A DNA stretch of 35,543 nt from a virus. The position numbers and the translations under genes were made by a program. Positions 9,356-17,348 of the stretch are shown piece by piece (the stretch's first letter is position 1; the number at the start of each line of letters is the position of its first letter). Location of the stretch: positions 1 through 35,543 of IMG/VR virus record IMGVR_UViG_3300031669_000121; one strand, written 5' to 3'. Below the pieces are notes generated by a model. It saw only the letters and a list, made by a program, of their open reading frames with translations. It had not been told where the DNA came from and searched no databases.

Positions 9356-10183
9356 TTAAGTTGCCGTCGCATTATAGCTGTAACCACTAACTAAAACGGT
9401 TACTGCATCACTTGAGCTACTTACTAGATAATCAATTTCTGGCTTACTAGCACCAACACCGCAAACCACTTGTTGGTATTGCTGTTGAGGAATACCAGCA
9501 GCTATACCGACGATTGTTACCAATCCACCAGTTGCAGAGCTACCAGTTGGTCTAAATTGCACGTAATCGCCAATAGCTGCCGGAGTAAATACAACATCTA
9601 AGTAAGCAATAACATTAGTCGTTGTTGTGGTAGGAATGGGCGTTGATAAGTCGATTGCAGTGAATGTGGTTGCATTTCCAGCCGCCAAAACCGACGCTTC
9701 TGGTAAAACATAGAATGCTTTTTCATTTACCGCATTTTTTGGTGTTACAGTGAAATGCGTTGAAGCATCAGTTGCAACAAATCCTAGCAAACGTAGAGAA
9801 TCATAGCCTAACGGTAACAAAGGATATGCATTACTTGTTAAGCTAAGAATGCCAGCAACAGGATGATAACCACGCGAATCACCAATGACCCATACTCCAT
9901 AATTTGAACTTGCTGCTAAAGTACCTGCATCTAAACCATTTGCACCAACAACCGCAGAATTTACAAAAAGTGGTGGTATATAATTTAAATTTAAAGTTGC
10001 TGGTACAACATTTCCTTGTAAATTTGAGTAACCAACTGGCATATCAATTTTATCATTCATATCACGACATTGACCTGGTGCAATTGCAATTACCGTATTT
10101 GAAGCATTTGATATATTCATTCCGCTAATATAAAGATGTGGTAAAGAATAAATTGGGGAGTTTTGAGATGTTACAGTAGCCAT
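9356..10183 (-). CDS. Virion structural protein between coat and neck
   Basis: A 275-residue beta-rich, Ala/Thr/Val-rich protein. The 'C.DMNDKIDMPVG...' head and the central 'GANGLDAGTLAASSNYGVWVIGDS' are phrases I associate with a podovirus structural family that often carries 'GANGLDTG.LA..T.Y'. No P22 counterpart lies at this place. It may be a head-surface fibre or decoration, or a neck component. It starts 78 bases after the coat gene, beyond a strong hairpin that could reduce its expression relative to coat. Confidence 0.55.
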   Translation of the reverse strand: MATVTSQNSPIYSLPHLYISGMNISNASNTVIAIAPGQCRDMNDKIDMPVGYSNLQGNVVPATLNLNYIPPLFVNSAVVGANGLDAGTLAASSNYGVWVIGDSRGYHPVAGILSLTSNAYPLLPLGYDSLRLLGFVATDASTHFTVTPKNAVNEKAFYVLPEASVLAAGNATTFTAIDLSTPIPTTTTTNVIAYLDVVFTPAAIGDYVQFRPTGSSATGGLVTIVGIAAGIPQQQYQQVVCGVGASKPEIDYLVSSSSDAVTVLVSGYSYNATAT

Positions 10184-10221
10184 TTTAATGCCCTCTTAAA
10201 TTAAATCGTTTTATCAGTATT

Positions 10222-10248
10222 AAGAGGCATCTTTTTATAATGCCTCTT
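10222..10248 (-). terminator. Hairpin after the coat gene (possible attenuator)
   Basis: AAGAGGCAT (10222-10230) pairs perfectly with ATGCCTCTT (10240-10248) around a nine-base loop. On the minus strand it follows the coat stop by 13 bases but is followed by AATACTG and not a U-run, so it is a weak terminator or an RNA-stabilising or processing hairpin that sets high coat versus lower neck-protein levels. Confidence 0.5.
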
Positions 10249-10261
10249 TCATTTACTAACT

Positions 10262-11578
10262 TTAGCCTTGTGACAAAGGAACAATTAAACGCATCGCATA
10301 TTCAGGTACAATCGTTGAACCATGCACTTCATCGTAAATCATGCCGGTCTGATTTTGCCCGAACAAAGAACCATAGGTTAAACGCAGGGATGCGTGAGTT
10401 TCTGGGTCATATTCGTTTGCTGTGTCATATGGGGATTGTTCAGGTAATTGAGGAAGTGCAATAAACATTGCATCTCCACCTAATATACCGCCCGCTCTAT
10501 GCGATGGAAGCGCTAACAATTGCATACCAGCAGCAATAGGATTGTTTAAGTTCTGATTTGCACCACCCGCCCAATTTAGTGCTGGACTAATGGTAATTGT
10601 CACATTACCAGAACTATTTGCTCCTGCATTTGCAATTGCTCTAAATTGTACAGGGTTTGCAGATTGCACATGACCGATGAAAGTCAATGAACGCATATTA
10701 GGCTGATTTGCAACACCGTCTCTGAATTGGAATAAATCACCACTGAATACCGCATTACCATCGGAGCTTGTTGCGCCACTTACAGTAATTTGCGTTACAT
10801 TATTACCGGTTGGGTCATTTGTACTAACAACAGTTAATGTTTGATTATTCACGCCAGTGTTACCCGATACATGAATAGGCATTAAGTTAGATTGATAGTA
10901 ATGAACTAAAGGCGTGCCAAAATCACCTACTTCCCAAGACATTGCAATTTCATCGTTACGCTGCGGTACAAATTGATTTAAACCACTGCCAACGATTGCT
11001 GGGATGATGGTATCCGGAAGATAAAATTTCATACCTTCTGCAACTGCGCCATAGTTCTTGAAGAACATAACAGCTTGAGCTAATTGTTGATAGCTTGTAA
11101 TACTCGTAGAACCATCACCAAAGAAACGATATGGTCCTGAGAATGTATTTGTTGAACCATCGATTTGAGATACAACACCCGACACCCAGTTTAATGCAAT
11201 ATTTGATTCAACTAAGTTTGCAAGTTCTGCAATAGCTGATTTACCAAATACTCGCATATAATCTTCTTCACCCTTTTCTAAGTTGAATATACGTTGTTGT
11301 GACGTAACAGCAAAAGAGGTATTATTTGCTTGGTCAGCAACAAGTTGTAATACGCGCTGATTAGCAGCTTGGAAAGATGCAACTAAACCTGCTGTGGTAG
11401 TAAAACGTGGCGGCAAGTCAAACGTAACTGTACTTCCCAAATTTGCCGTCATACGTTCGAAATCTTTGAATTTTGTATTTGCGGTAGAAATGTGTGCGCA
11501 TAAGTTAAGTAATAACCCAAGCGAAGATCGTTGATATGTTTGAACCTGTTGCAAAGTATTATTAGGAAAAACAGCCAT
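10262..11578 (-). CDS. Major coat protein, P22 gp5-like
   Basis: A 438-residue protein (P22 coat: 430) located directly after the scaffold gene. 'SLGLLLNLCAHISTANTKFKDFE' and 'STVTFDLPPRFTTTAGL' near the start resemble P22-type coat proteins with the HK97 fold. The centre (about residues 225-345, Asn/Thr/Gly-rich) fits an inserted surface domain. The C-terminus (THASLRLTYGSLFGQ..GMIYDEVHGSTIVPEYAMRL, in parts) is the usual beta end. It polymerises with the scaffold to form the procapsid. Confidence 0.85.
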   Translation of the reverse strand: MAVFPNNTLQQVQTYQRSSLGLLLNLCAHISTANTKFKDFERMTANLGSTVTFDLPPRFTTTAGLVASFQAANQRVLQLVADQANNTSFAVTSQQRIFNLEKGEEDYMRVFGKSAIAELANLVESNIALNWVSGVVSQIDGSTNTFSGPYRFFGDGSTSITSYQQLAQAVMFFKNYGAVAEGMKFYLPDTIIPAIVGSGLNQFVPQRNDEIAMSWEVGDFGTPLVHYYQSNLMPIHVSGNTGVNNQTLTVVSTNDPTGNNVTQITVSGATSSDGNAVFSGDLFQFRDGVANQPNMRSLTFIGHVQSANPVQFRAIANAGANSSGNVTITISPALNWAGGANQNLNNPIAAGMQLLALPSHRAGGILGGDAMFIALPQLPEQSPYDTANEYDPETHASLRLTYGSLFGQNQTGMIYDEVHGSTIVPEYAMRLIVPLSQG

Positions 11579-11635
11579 CTCAAAAACTCCTTCTTTAATC
11601 CATTAAAGTCGGATGATGGTTGCTTGTCTTATATC

Positions 11636-12391
11636 TTAGACCCTATATTTTGCTCTATAGTCCTTGACCGACAAAACACCATTACCCGTTCCGGTATTTG
11701 AAGGCCGCATTTGACTTAAAGGTTCATTTGGAAATCTTACTTTTGAGGCATCATAATTATCTTTAATTGATTGAGATAATTTTTTAGCCGCAGCAATAGC
11801 GTCATTCGGTGATCTTTCAGCTAAGTATTCTAGCTGAGACATTTTGATTCTATCTTTGCTCAACTCATAGAAAACATCATCTGAGTTTTCAACTACTTCA
11901 CCTAGTAACTGAACAACACTAGGAAACTTAGATAAATCAACATCACCAGTGACGGCGTCAAAATCATCATATTTCTCACGCCCTTTTGAAGTCTTAGCAA
12001 AGAAGTTTTGTACAGTCCTTTTCGCCATTTCATCTTGGTTCTTTTGTAAAGCATCCTGCCTTACAGAATCCATGTGGCGCTTTGCTTCTTCTGCTGCAAT
12101 CTTTCTGTAAGTGTCTTCGTTAAAGTTTTGAGAACCTACAGTGTCATGTTTAACATGTTCACCATATTTCTGTTGTGCATACTCTGGTTGCTCTGTTTGC
12201 ACACGTCTGTATGTTTCCACAGCATCAGATTTGGCACGTTTAACAATATCATTTACTTCTGATTGCCTAAAGCTTCTTTCTTCGGTTGGCGCTGGATTCG
12301 ACACTTGATGTGCCGGTGCAGGCGTTGACGAAGAAGGTTGCGAGTTAGATACTTCTTGATTCTGACTCATTCCATTTTGAATCTCTGTCAT
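11636..12391 (-). CDS. Scaffolding protein
   Basis: A 251-residue, charged, largely helical protein with a disordered Ser/Pro/Gln N-terminus (residues 1-45) and long helices (RQSEVNDIVKRAKSDAVETY, EEAKRHMDSVRQDALQKNQD). The basic C-terminus (VKDYRAKYRV) fits the coat-binding helix-turn-helix of P22-type scaffolds. It lies just upstream of coat. It is the first gene after the structured leader and promoter at 12402-12610, with AGGA six bases before the ATG. P22 scaffold is longer (303). Confidence 0.8.
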   Translation of the reverse strand: MTEIQNGMSQNQEVSNSQPSSSTPAPAHQVSNPAPTEERSFRQSEVNDIVKRAKSDAVETYRRVQTEQPEYAQQKYGEHVKHDTVGSQNFNEDTYRKIAAEEAKRHMDSVRQDALQKNQDEMAKRTVQNFFAKTSKGREKYDDFDAVTGDVDLSKFPSVVQLLGEVVENSDDVFYELSKDRIKMSQLEYLAERSPNDAIAAAKKLSQSIKDNYDASKVRFPNEPLSQMRPSNTGTGNGVLSVKDYRAKYRV

Positions 12392-12604
12392 ATGTCGTCC
12401 TTGACTATTTCCCCGTCACGGTAATGCCTCGCCTAACGAACGAGTCTCGGTCATTTATCCAATTCGCATGACTGCGAAGACTATTGCCCCGTCACGGTAA
12501 TAAAACTTCCCTGCTATCCGTCACAGGTCTACGAATGACATATTTTATATTCATAAATATTAAATATGTTCATATATATTATATATGGAGACCACGAAAT
12601 TAAA
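12392..12604 (-). promoter_or_regulatory. Structured leader of the scaffold-coat operon with repeated boxes
   Basis: About 200 bases without a gene. Two 23-base direct repeats with one mismatch lie at 12403-12425 and 12479-12501. Each ends CCCCGTCACGGTAAT and contains the near-palindrome CCGTCACGG; a third degenerate box, CCGTCACAGG, is at 12518-12527. Between them is the hairpin TTCGC/GCGAA around AGTCAT (minus-strand reading, near 12463-12478) and CTCG/CGAG (near 12428-12444). The G+C content is higher than in flanking DNA. It could be an RNA leader that controls scaffold and coat synthesis or a protein-binding site. Confidence 0.55.
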
Positions 12605-12610
12605 AGTCAA
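12582..12610 (-). promoter_or_regulatory. Candidate sigma70-type promoter for scaffold/coat
   Basis: On the minus strand TTGACT (12610-12605), a 17-base spacer and CATATA (12587-12582); a TATAAT further on would have a 21-base spacer. It reads toward the structured leader and scaffold, with about 190 bases of leader before the scaffold ATG. Confidence 0.5.
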
Positions 12611-12636
12611 GCATTTATTGAAATATTTTTTAAATA

Positions 12637-13209
12637 TTAAAATATTGCAAAACTAAAGATTATCGTTCCGTTGAATGCGGAAAGCGGGTCTTGGTTAAAG
12701 ATGGTAATTGTCGCTGTTCCATTCCCAGCTACCGCCGAGATTGCTAGATTAGTCACGGTATTTGTACCACCTGCATACGTAGTCACAATCACAGAGTTAG
12801 ACGAAATATAACTATCGGTTAAAGTAATTACATAAGTAAAACCAGCAGCCGTCGTAAGCGATGGGGTGGTCAATACACCAGCCTGCTTATTTAACGTTAC
12901 GGTTCCTGGAGTACCAGAAATCGTCGCAGTACCTTTGTTTAAAACCGTAGTATATGGAACCAATGTGATCACGTTCGATGATAAAGAAACTGTGAATATA
13001 CCGAAAGTACCAGTATTAGTAGTAACATTATATGAATACAAAACTTCCAATACATCTCTTGGAGATAACGAATAACCTTCTAAGTTACCACTATTTAGAT
13101 AGCCAGCAGTAGTAATTGTAGTTAAGTTATCAGTAACAACCATTTTTTTTGTGGCAGGGTCAATTCCTACTTGAGCAGCAAGCCCCACGGGTAATTGAAC
13201 AATAGACAT
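12637..13209 (-). CDS. Beta-rich virion protein (decoration or head-associated)
   Basis: A 190-residue protein starting MSIVQLPVGLAAQVGIDPATK, then 'TDNLTTITTAGYLNSGNLEGYSLSPRDVLEV', a head found on several phage structural proteins. Residues 65-185 are rich in Thr, Val, Gly and Ser with two Ig-like-looking strands (GTATISGTPGTVTLN; GNGTATITIFNQ). It lies between the portal-side mini-genes and the scaffold leader. A head-decoration function is inferred from position and composition; no family is certain. Confidence 0.55.
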   Translation of the reverse strand: MSIVQLPVGLAAQVGIDPATKKMVVTDNLTTITTAGYLNSGNLEGYSLSPRDVLEVLYSYNVTTNTGTFGIFTVSLSSNVITLVPYTTVLNKGTATISGTPGTVTLNKQAGVLTTPSLTTAAGFTYVITLTDSYISSNSVIVTTYAGGTNTVTNLAISAVAGNGTATITIFNQDPLSAFNGTIIFSFAIF

Positions 13210-13252
13210 GATGAAATCCTTCTCAAAACGTAAAAATTTAAATTAATTTAAA

Positions 13253-13414
13253 CTAGCCTTTTCTTGGCGTAAGCATCCCGCCACTTCTTTTCCAATTTGC
13301 AGAACCTTTTTCAACCATTTTACCTGGTTCGCCAACTCTACCTTTTTCGCCTTTTTCTTGCTTAACACGACCTATGCCACCTTTCATACTTTTTGACTCT
13401 TTCATTTTCTTCAT
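13253..13414 (-). CDS. Basic Gly/Lys-rich mini-protein
   Basis: A 53-codon gene with AGGAG before its ATG at 13414. Protein: MKKMKESKSMKGGIGRVKQE followed by KGEKGRVGEPGKMVEKG and an end SGGMLTPRKG. Strongly basic and Gly-rich, likely disordered. One of three Lys-rich mini-proteins in a row between portal and scaffold; such genes recur here in phages but have no known function. DNA binding or head packing is possible, not shown. Confidence 0.6.
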   Translation of the reverse strand: MKKMKESKSMKGGIGRVKQEKGEKGRVGEPGKMVEKGSANWKRSGGMLTPRKG

Positions 13415-13443
13415 TTTCAAGCTCCTTTTGATTTACATTAAAT

Positions 13444-13752
13444 TTAAAATAACATCGTTGATATTATATATTTATGATTAGTAATGGCATCATTAGTATC
13501 ACATTTATCATCTGATTCTTCATTTTCCAATTTTTTAAGTTTATCCTCTAACTCATTTATTCTTTCATTACATCGTTTAATTTGTGAATTTAACTCATCG
13601 AATTTCTTATAATTTATTTTATTTCTCAGATAATGACCTTCTTCAATTTGCTCAAAGCGTTTTTCATAACGTTTTAATATAGACTTAGTAATTTCATTAT
13701 TTTCAAATAACTCATTTATTTCTTGATCTGAAATAGGATAAAAATGTGTCAT
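13444..13752 (-). CDS. Small coiled-coil protein
   Basis: A 102-residue charged protein, with a predicted long coiled coil from about residue 25 to 82 (KRYEKRFEQIEEG, NSQIKRCNERINELEDKLKKLEN). AAGGA lies upstream of its ATG. Unrecognised. Lying in the late block between basic mini-proteins, it may be a minor virion or assembly factor. Confidence 0.55.
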   Translation of the reverse strand: MTHFYPISDQEINELFENNEITKSILKRYEKRFEQIEEGHYLRNKINYKKFDELNSQIKRCNERINELEDKLKKLENEESDDKCDTNDAITNHKYIISTMLF

Positions 13753-13761
13753 AAAAATTCC

Positions 13762-13947
13762 TTATTTATTTTTCATCTTTTTCAATGTTTCAGCCAATCT
13801 AGCGCGCTGGCCAAGTTTTCCACCTGATTTAGCGGCTTTAGCTAATTTTTTAGCAGGAATTTTTTCACCACTCTTCACATGTAGTTCTTTTCGTAAAGCA
13901 CCAGGATGCTTGATGGCACCCTGTATCCACTTTTTAGGCTTATTCAT
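13762..13947 (-). CDS. Basic mini-protein, conserved phage type (WIQ..I..PGALRK)
   Basis: Sixty-one residues: MNKPKKWIQGAIKHPGALRK, then 'GEKIPAKKLAKAAKSGGKLGQRARLAETLKK'. This pattern (WIQ.AI..PGALR..L....G..IP..KL..A....G....RA.LA.TL) is one I recognise as a small conserved phage protein of unknown role, commonly near portal or coat genes. Very Lys-rich; it may bind DNA or other head components. Confidence 0.65.
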   Translation of the reverse strand: MNKPKKWIQGAIKHPGALRKELHVKSGEKIPAKKLAKAAKSGGKLGQRARLAETLKKMKNK

Positions 13948-13958
13948 ATTTATAATCC

Positions 13959-14243
13959 TTATTTATTTTTGTGCATTTTACTTAACTTTTTAATAAGAAC
14001 TTTTTCCTTTTTTTCATGTTTTGCCTGTTCCATATGATGTTTTGCCTTCTCATGAAGGTGAGCGGCTTTTTCCATATGATGAACAGCCTTTGTATGATGA
14101 TGTGATTTTTTTTCCATTTCTTTTTTCTCCCTAACATGTTGAGGTAATGATTTAATGCTTTTAGTTTTTTCGGCAAATTCTTTTGCTAATTCAGGTTTCT
14201 TAGCAAACATAAAACGAGCTTGTGCTTTCGATTTAAATGGCAT
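13959..14243 (-). CDS. Lys/His-rich protein with MPFKSKAQARFMFA head
   Basis: Ninety-four residues. The head MPFKSKAQARFMFAKKPELA is shared with many small phage and bacterial proteins ('MP.KSKAQ.RFM'). The rest is a helical Lys/His repeat (SHHHTKAVHHMEKAAHLHEK, KHHMEQAKHEKKEK) that could bind metal or nucleic acid. It lies in the portal-scaffold interval with the other basic proteins. Function unknown. Confidence 0.65.
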   Translation of the reverse strand: MPFKSKAQARFMFAKKPELAKEFAEKTKSIKSLPQHVREKKEMEKKSHHHTKAVHHMEKAAHLHEKAKHHMEQAKHEKKEKVLIKKLSKMHKNK

Positions 14244-14256
14244 AATAATTTATCCT

Positions 14257-14436
14257 TTATGCTCTTTTACCATAAACACTTTCGTACAAATTTCTTCTTT
14301 CTTTAGCATCAGCCCCATCCATATGTTTTCGTACATGTTGTTCAAGCTGTCTGTCACTAAGTTTATAAGTTTTTTTGAGTTCGTTTTGAGTTGCGTCATA
14401 TAAGTCATTCCATGTCACTTTCACTTGATCGCCCAT
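14257..14436 (-). CDS. Small protein in the portal cluster
   Basis: Fifty-nine codons from the ATG at 14436, with GGAG eight bases upstream and overlapping the previous gene's end by 32 bases. Protein MGDQVKVTWNDLYDATQNEL, then KKTYKLSDRQLEQHVRKHMD and GADAKERRNLYESVYGKRA. Helical and charged. Not recognised; supported by the ribosome site and by filling an otherwise empty 160-base gap in a dense operon. Confidence 0.55.
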   Translation of the reverse strand: MGDQVKVTWNDLYDATQNELKKTYKLSDRQLEQHVRKHMDGADAKERRNLYESVYGKRA

Positions 14437-14617
14437 TAGATAGCTCCTTATTAATCATGCTTCTTAACTTTTTTAACTGTTTAGTCGTTAAATCAATATA
14501 ACTAAAAGATTCTTTATCATTTTTTTTAACTGGTAAAATACCAACTCCAGGAATATCAATAACTAATAATGGTTCATTATGAAGATTAGTAAATATCTTA
14601 CCGATAGTAATTTTCAT
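14405..14617 (-). CDS. Small hypothetical protein after portal
   Basis: Seventy residues: MKITIGKIFTNLHNEPLLVI, then 'DIPGVGILPVKKNDKESFSYIDLTTKQLKKLRSMINKEL' in outline. I start at the ATG at 14617, one base after the portal stop; an upstream GTG inside portal is less likely. Mixed beta-alpha; not recognised. Probably co-translated with portal. Confidence 0.55.
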   Translation of the reverse strand: MKITIGKIFTNLHNEPLLVIDIPGVGILPVKKNDKESFSYIDLTTKQLKKLRSMINKELSNGRSSESDME

Positions 14618-14618
14618 G

Positions 14619-16742
14619 CTAAGCACTCTCTCTTACGGGTTGATGAACTTTATGATGTGTCTCAATGGCTTCTCTAAAATGCCTATGCTTCATATCTTTT
14701 TCTTTCAATTGCAGATCAATTTGCTTAGAAAAACGTTCAGTATTTGCTTTTACAATCTGTACTAAATTAGCTTCTTTTGATTGCTGTAGATCAGCCATTA
14801 TTTTCGCCTCATCATTTTTAAGCTTGGCCATATCCCTCATCAATTCTTGTTGACTCTTTTGAGCATCCATTTGCATTTTCTGTGAATCTAACTGCATTTT
14901 TTGAGTTGCTAATTGATTTTTCAGTGCAGCAGGATTATTTTTCATTTCTTCTTGCTGAGCTTGCATAGCTTGCTCTTTCTGTTTCTGCATCTCTTGCAGC
15001 CATGAATCTACCATGCTCTTTAATTCATCAATTCCTTTGCCTTCCATATTATCCAGAACAAATGGCAATCCTTTTTCAGCAATAAACTGTGCAAATAATG
15101 GTGACATTCCCATCATTTCTTTGACCATCATGATCGTGCGTGATTTTTGAACTTGGAAAGAAGCGCCGGCTTTGATATGTACATTCAATGAATTTCCATC
15201 AAAATTCATATCCATACCATCTTGTGTATTGATCTTTATATAAGATTTTGTACCATCTTTATCCATAATCGGCAATGTTCTTGGTGTTTTATAGTACTTT
15301 GGCATTAAATCGACGTATATTTGAGCTGCTCGTTGATAGCCTTGAAGGTATCCCACGATATATGGCATCGCAGCCGCATTTGATTGTGTTGCCGCTTCAA
15401 CAAGTGCAACTCCTGAAAGCTGATTATTATTTATACCAAGTGACGCATCATAACTACCTAAAATATTTTGAACTAATGAATCAGACCCCGTGAATGCTTG
15501 AATTATTTCTGGCGGTGCAGGAATTTTTGCTATCTCACGAATTGGATTACCAATAGGTTGATTGGGGTTATTTTCATATACTGAATTGAATACAACTACA
15601 TTGGCTTTCTGAATGTCCTTATATGATTGTAAAAACTCTTCTTCTTTGGGCAATGCCTCTTTAGCAACCATGAATTTATGCTGAACAATGTTCTCAATTT
15701 CATTGGCTAATGCAATACCCGAATAGTTCTTTAAGCGTTGAGCGCCTTTAGCATGATAAACATAGGGTCTAGTAAATTGTCTTACATTGCCATTCTTTGG
15801 CGTTTTGATCATCACTGAATTACCATCCACAAAAATCAATGGCAAGTACGTGAAATCGGTTTCTACGTATTCAATTATTTGATTTTCTATTAATCGATAG
15901 CGGCATATTGTTTCGAGTTCTGTCATTCTGGGCTTACCGACGATGCCAGGCGGCATACTAAAATCTTGCCAATTTTTGACCATTTCTTCATATTTTCGCA
16001 GGGTCATTGTTTTATTTTCATCAGTTGTTTGTACTATCTTTACTTTTCTTTTTTTCTTTTCGTAGTAATCACATACAATTAAAGTCGGTGTATTATCGTT
16101 TAGATACGACCAGCTAAATCCAGAGAATTGACGAGTAAAATTCACAGTATCAAGTGAGATATCAGGATATTGTTCTTCAAAAGTTTCTTTATCCATTGGG
16201 AATAATTCAAAGCAGAATCTCCCATCCCCTTTGTGCGGTAATTTAGCAAGTTGATCAAAGCCACACAACGTAGGGTCATATGAACGTTCAATATTGATGA
16301 CTTGGTGCATTGACATTGGTTTTGCATAATCAGTGATCACTTTCAGCGTGCTAAAACCACCACTCAATACGTCTTTGTAGACTTCATATTTTGTATGATG
16401 ATTATCTGAATCAAGCAACGTGTGGCGAAGGTGTTGCTCTACAACCTTTATCGTTGTTGGGTCGGCATTGTTTTGATCATCTGCGGATACTTCGATATCC
16501 GGCTCTTGTTTGCTAAATTCGCCGAGGAGTCGTGAGATATAGGCTTCTAATACGTTAAATTCAATCTGAGGATGTGAAAGTGTCATCAATAGCGTGATAT
16601 CAGCATCACTTAGAGATGATTCAAATACGAAGCGTCTAAATTCATTGTATCGATCATAATTCGGCTGAAAATAATCATGCGCACGTCTAACGTTAGTTTT
16701 GATGCGTTCAAGATGGTCTTGATGCTTTTGTGCAACTTCCAT
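14619..16742 (-). CDS. Portal protein, P22 gp1-like
   Basis: A 707-residue portal (P22: 725) that forms the twelve-fold vertex through which the terminase pumps DNA. The start MEVAQKHQDHLERIK is favoured by AAGGA six bases upstream; an ATG eight codons earlier has no such site. Typical parts: 'YFQPNYDRYNEFRRFVF', 'LLGEFSKQEPDIEVSADD', 'YHAKGAQRLKNYSGIALANEIEN', 'GSYDASLGINNNQLSG' (crown and clip side) and 'AAMPYIVGYLQGYQRAAQIY'. The last 150 residues are Gln/Lys/Met-rich heptads, matching the coiled-coil barrel that extends into the P22 capsid. Confidence 0.9.
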   Translation of the reverse strand: MEVAQKHQDHLERIKTNVRRAHDYFQPNYDRYNEFRRFVFESSLSDADITLLMTLSHPQIEFNVLEAYISRLLGEFSKQEPDIEVSADDQNNADPTTIKVVEQHLRHTLLDSDNHHTKYEVYKDVLSGGFSTLKVITDYAKPMSMHQVINIERSYDPTLCGFDQLAKLPHKGDGRFCFELFPMDKETFEEQYPDISLDTVNFTRQFSGFSWSYLNDNTPTLIVCDYYEKKKRKVKIVQTTDENKTMTLRKYEEMVKNWQDFSMPPGIVGKPRMTELETICRYRLIENQIIEYVETDFTYLPLIFVDGNSVMIKTPKNGNVRQFTRPYVYHAKGAQRLKNYSGIALANEIENIVQHKFMVAKEALPKEEEFLQSYKDIQKANVVVFNSVYENNPNQPIGNPIREIAKIPAPPEIIQAFTGSDSLVQNILGSYDASLGINNNQLSGVALVEAATQSNAAAMPYIVGYLQGYQRAAQIYVDLMPKYYKTPRTLPIMDKDGTKSYIKINTQDGMDMNFDGNSLNVHIKAGASFQVQKSRTIMMVKEMMGMSPLFAQFIAEKGLPFVLDNMEGKGIDELKSMVDSWLQEMQKQKEQAMQAQQEEMKNNPAALKNQLATQKMQLDSQKMQMDAQKSQQELMRDMAKLKNDEAKIMADLQQSKEANLVQIVKANTERFSKQIDLQLKEKDMKHRHFREAIETHHKVHQPVRESA

Positions 16743-16803
16743 GTGCATTCCTTGACCAGAATCCATTCTGGCAGAGGTTATATTATAAACAACTTATATC
16801 ATA

Positions 16804-17172
16804 TTAGTACTTATTTCTAATATTTTCTACAAAATTTATCATTAAATTTTCAATATCATTTCTAAAATTATAAATTGTTCTGTAAAATTCTTGTACTTCA
16901 AATGAATCATAATATGCTTTTGTTCTTTTGAATTTTTCTTGTATTAACTCAAACTCATTGTATACATTTTGAACGCCAATTGCATGTTGATAAATCATTT
17001 CTTTTATTTCTTTTAACTCACTATGAATTTTATTACTATCTGTGTAATAATCTTCTAAATTTTCTTTAAATGATTTATATAAAGTATGCCATCTATGATA
17101 GTCTTTATCCATAAAATCATATATTTGCTTGTCTATCATTTCACAAATTTCTTTCTTTAGTTCTTCATTCAT
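16804..17172 (-). CDS. Coiled-coil hypothetical protein
   Basis: A 122-residue, Glu/Lys/Tyr-rich, almost fully helical protein (MNEELKKEICEMIDKQIYDF..., EFELIQEKFKRTKAYYDSFE). Lies between terminase and portal genes and overlaps the upstream small gene by four bases (ATGA). Not recognised. Confidence 0.55.
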   Translation of the reverse strand: MNEELKKEICEMIDKQIYDFMDKDYHRWHTLYKSFKENLEDYYTDSNKIHSELKEIKEMIYQHAIGVQNVYNEFELIQEKFKRTKAYYDSFEVQEFYRTIYNFRNDIENLMINFVENIRNKY

Positions 17173-17348
17173 TCTTCATTTTCCTTACCATAACTATCAC
17201 CACTTATGCAAACATATCCAGCTTTAATCATATTCGATATTTCATTAGCAATTTCCGTGGCTGCATCTTTTATGTCTTTTGTATAAATGCCCATACTTTT
17301 GTCTTTTATTTTTATAAAATGGGGACGCCCAAAAAAATCATCATTCAT
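17169..17348 (-). CDS. Small hypothetical protein behind terminase
   Basis: Fifty-nine codons. The ATG (17348) overlaps the terminase stop (TAATG), and the stop overlaps the next start (ATGA), so it fills the gap exactly. Protein MNDDFFGRPHFIKIKDKSMG, then IYTKDIKDAATEIANEISNM and IKAGYVCISGDSYGKENEE. GGAGG lies 10-14 bases upstream within the terminase end. Not recognised. Confidence 0.6.
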   Translation of the reverse strand: MNDDFFGRPHFIKIKDKSMGIYTKDIKDAATEIANEISNMIKAGYVCISGDSYGKENEE

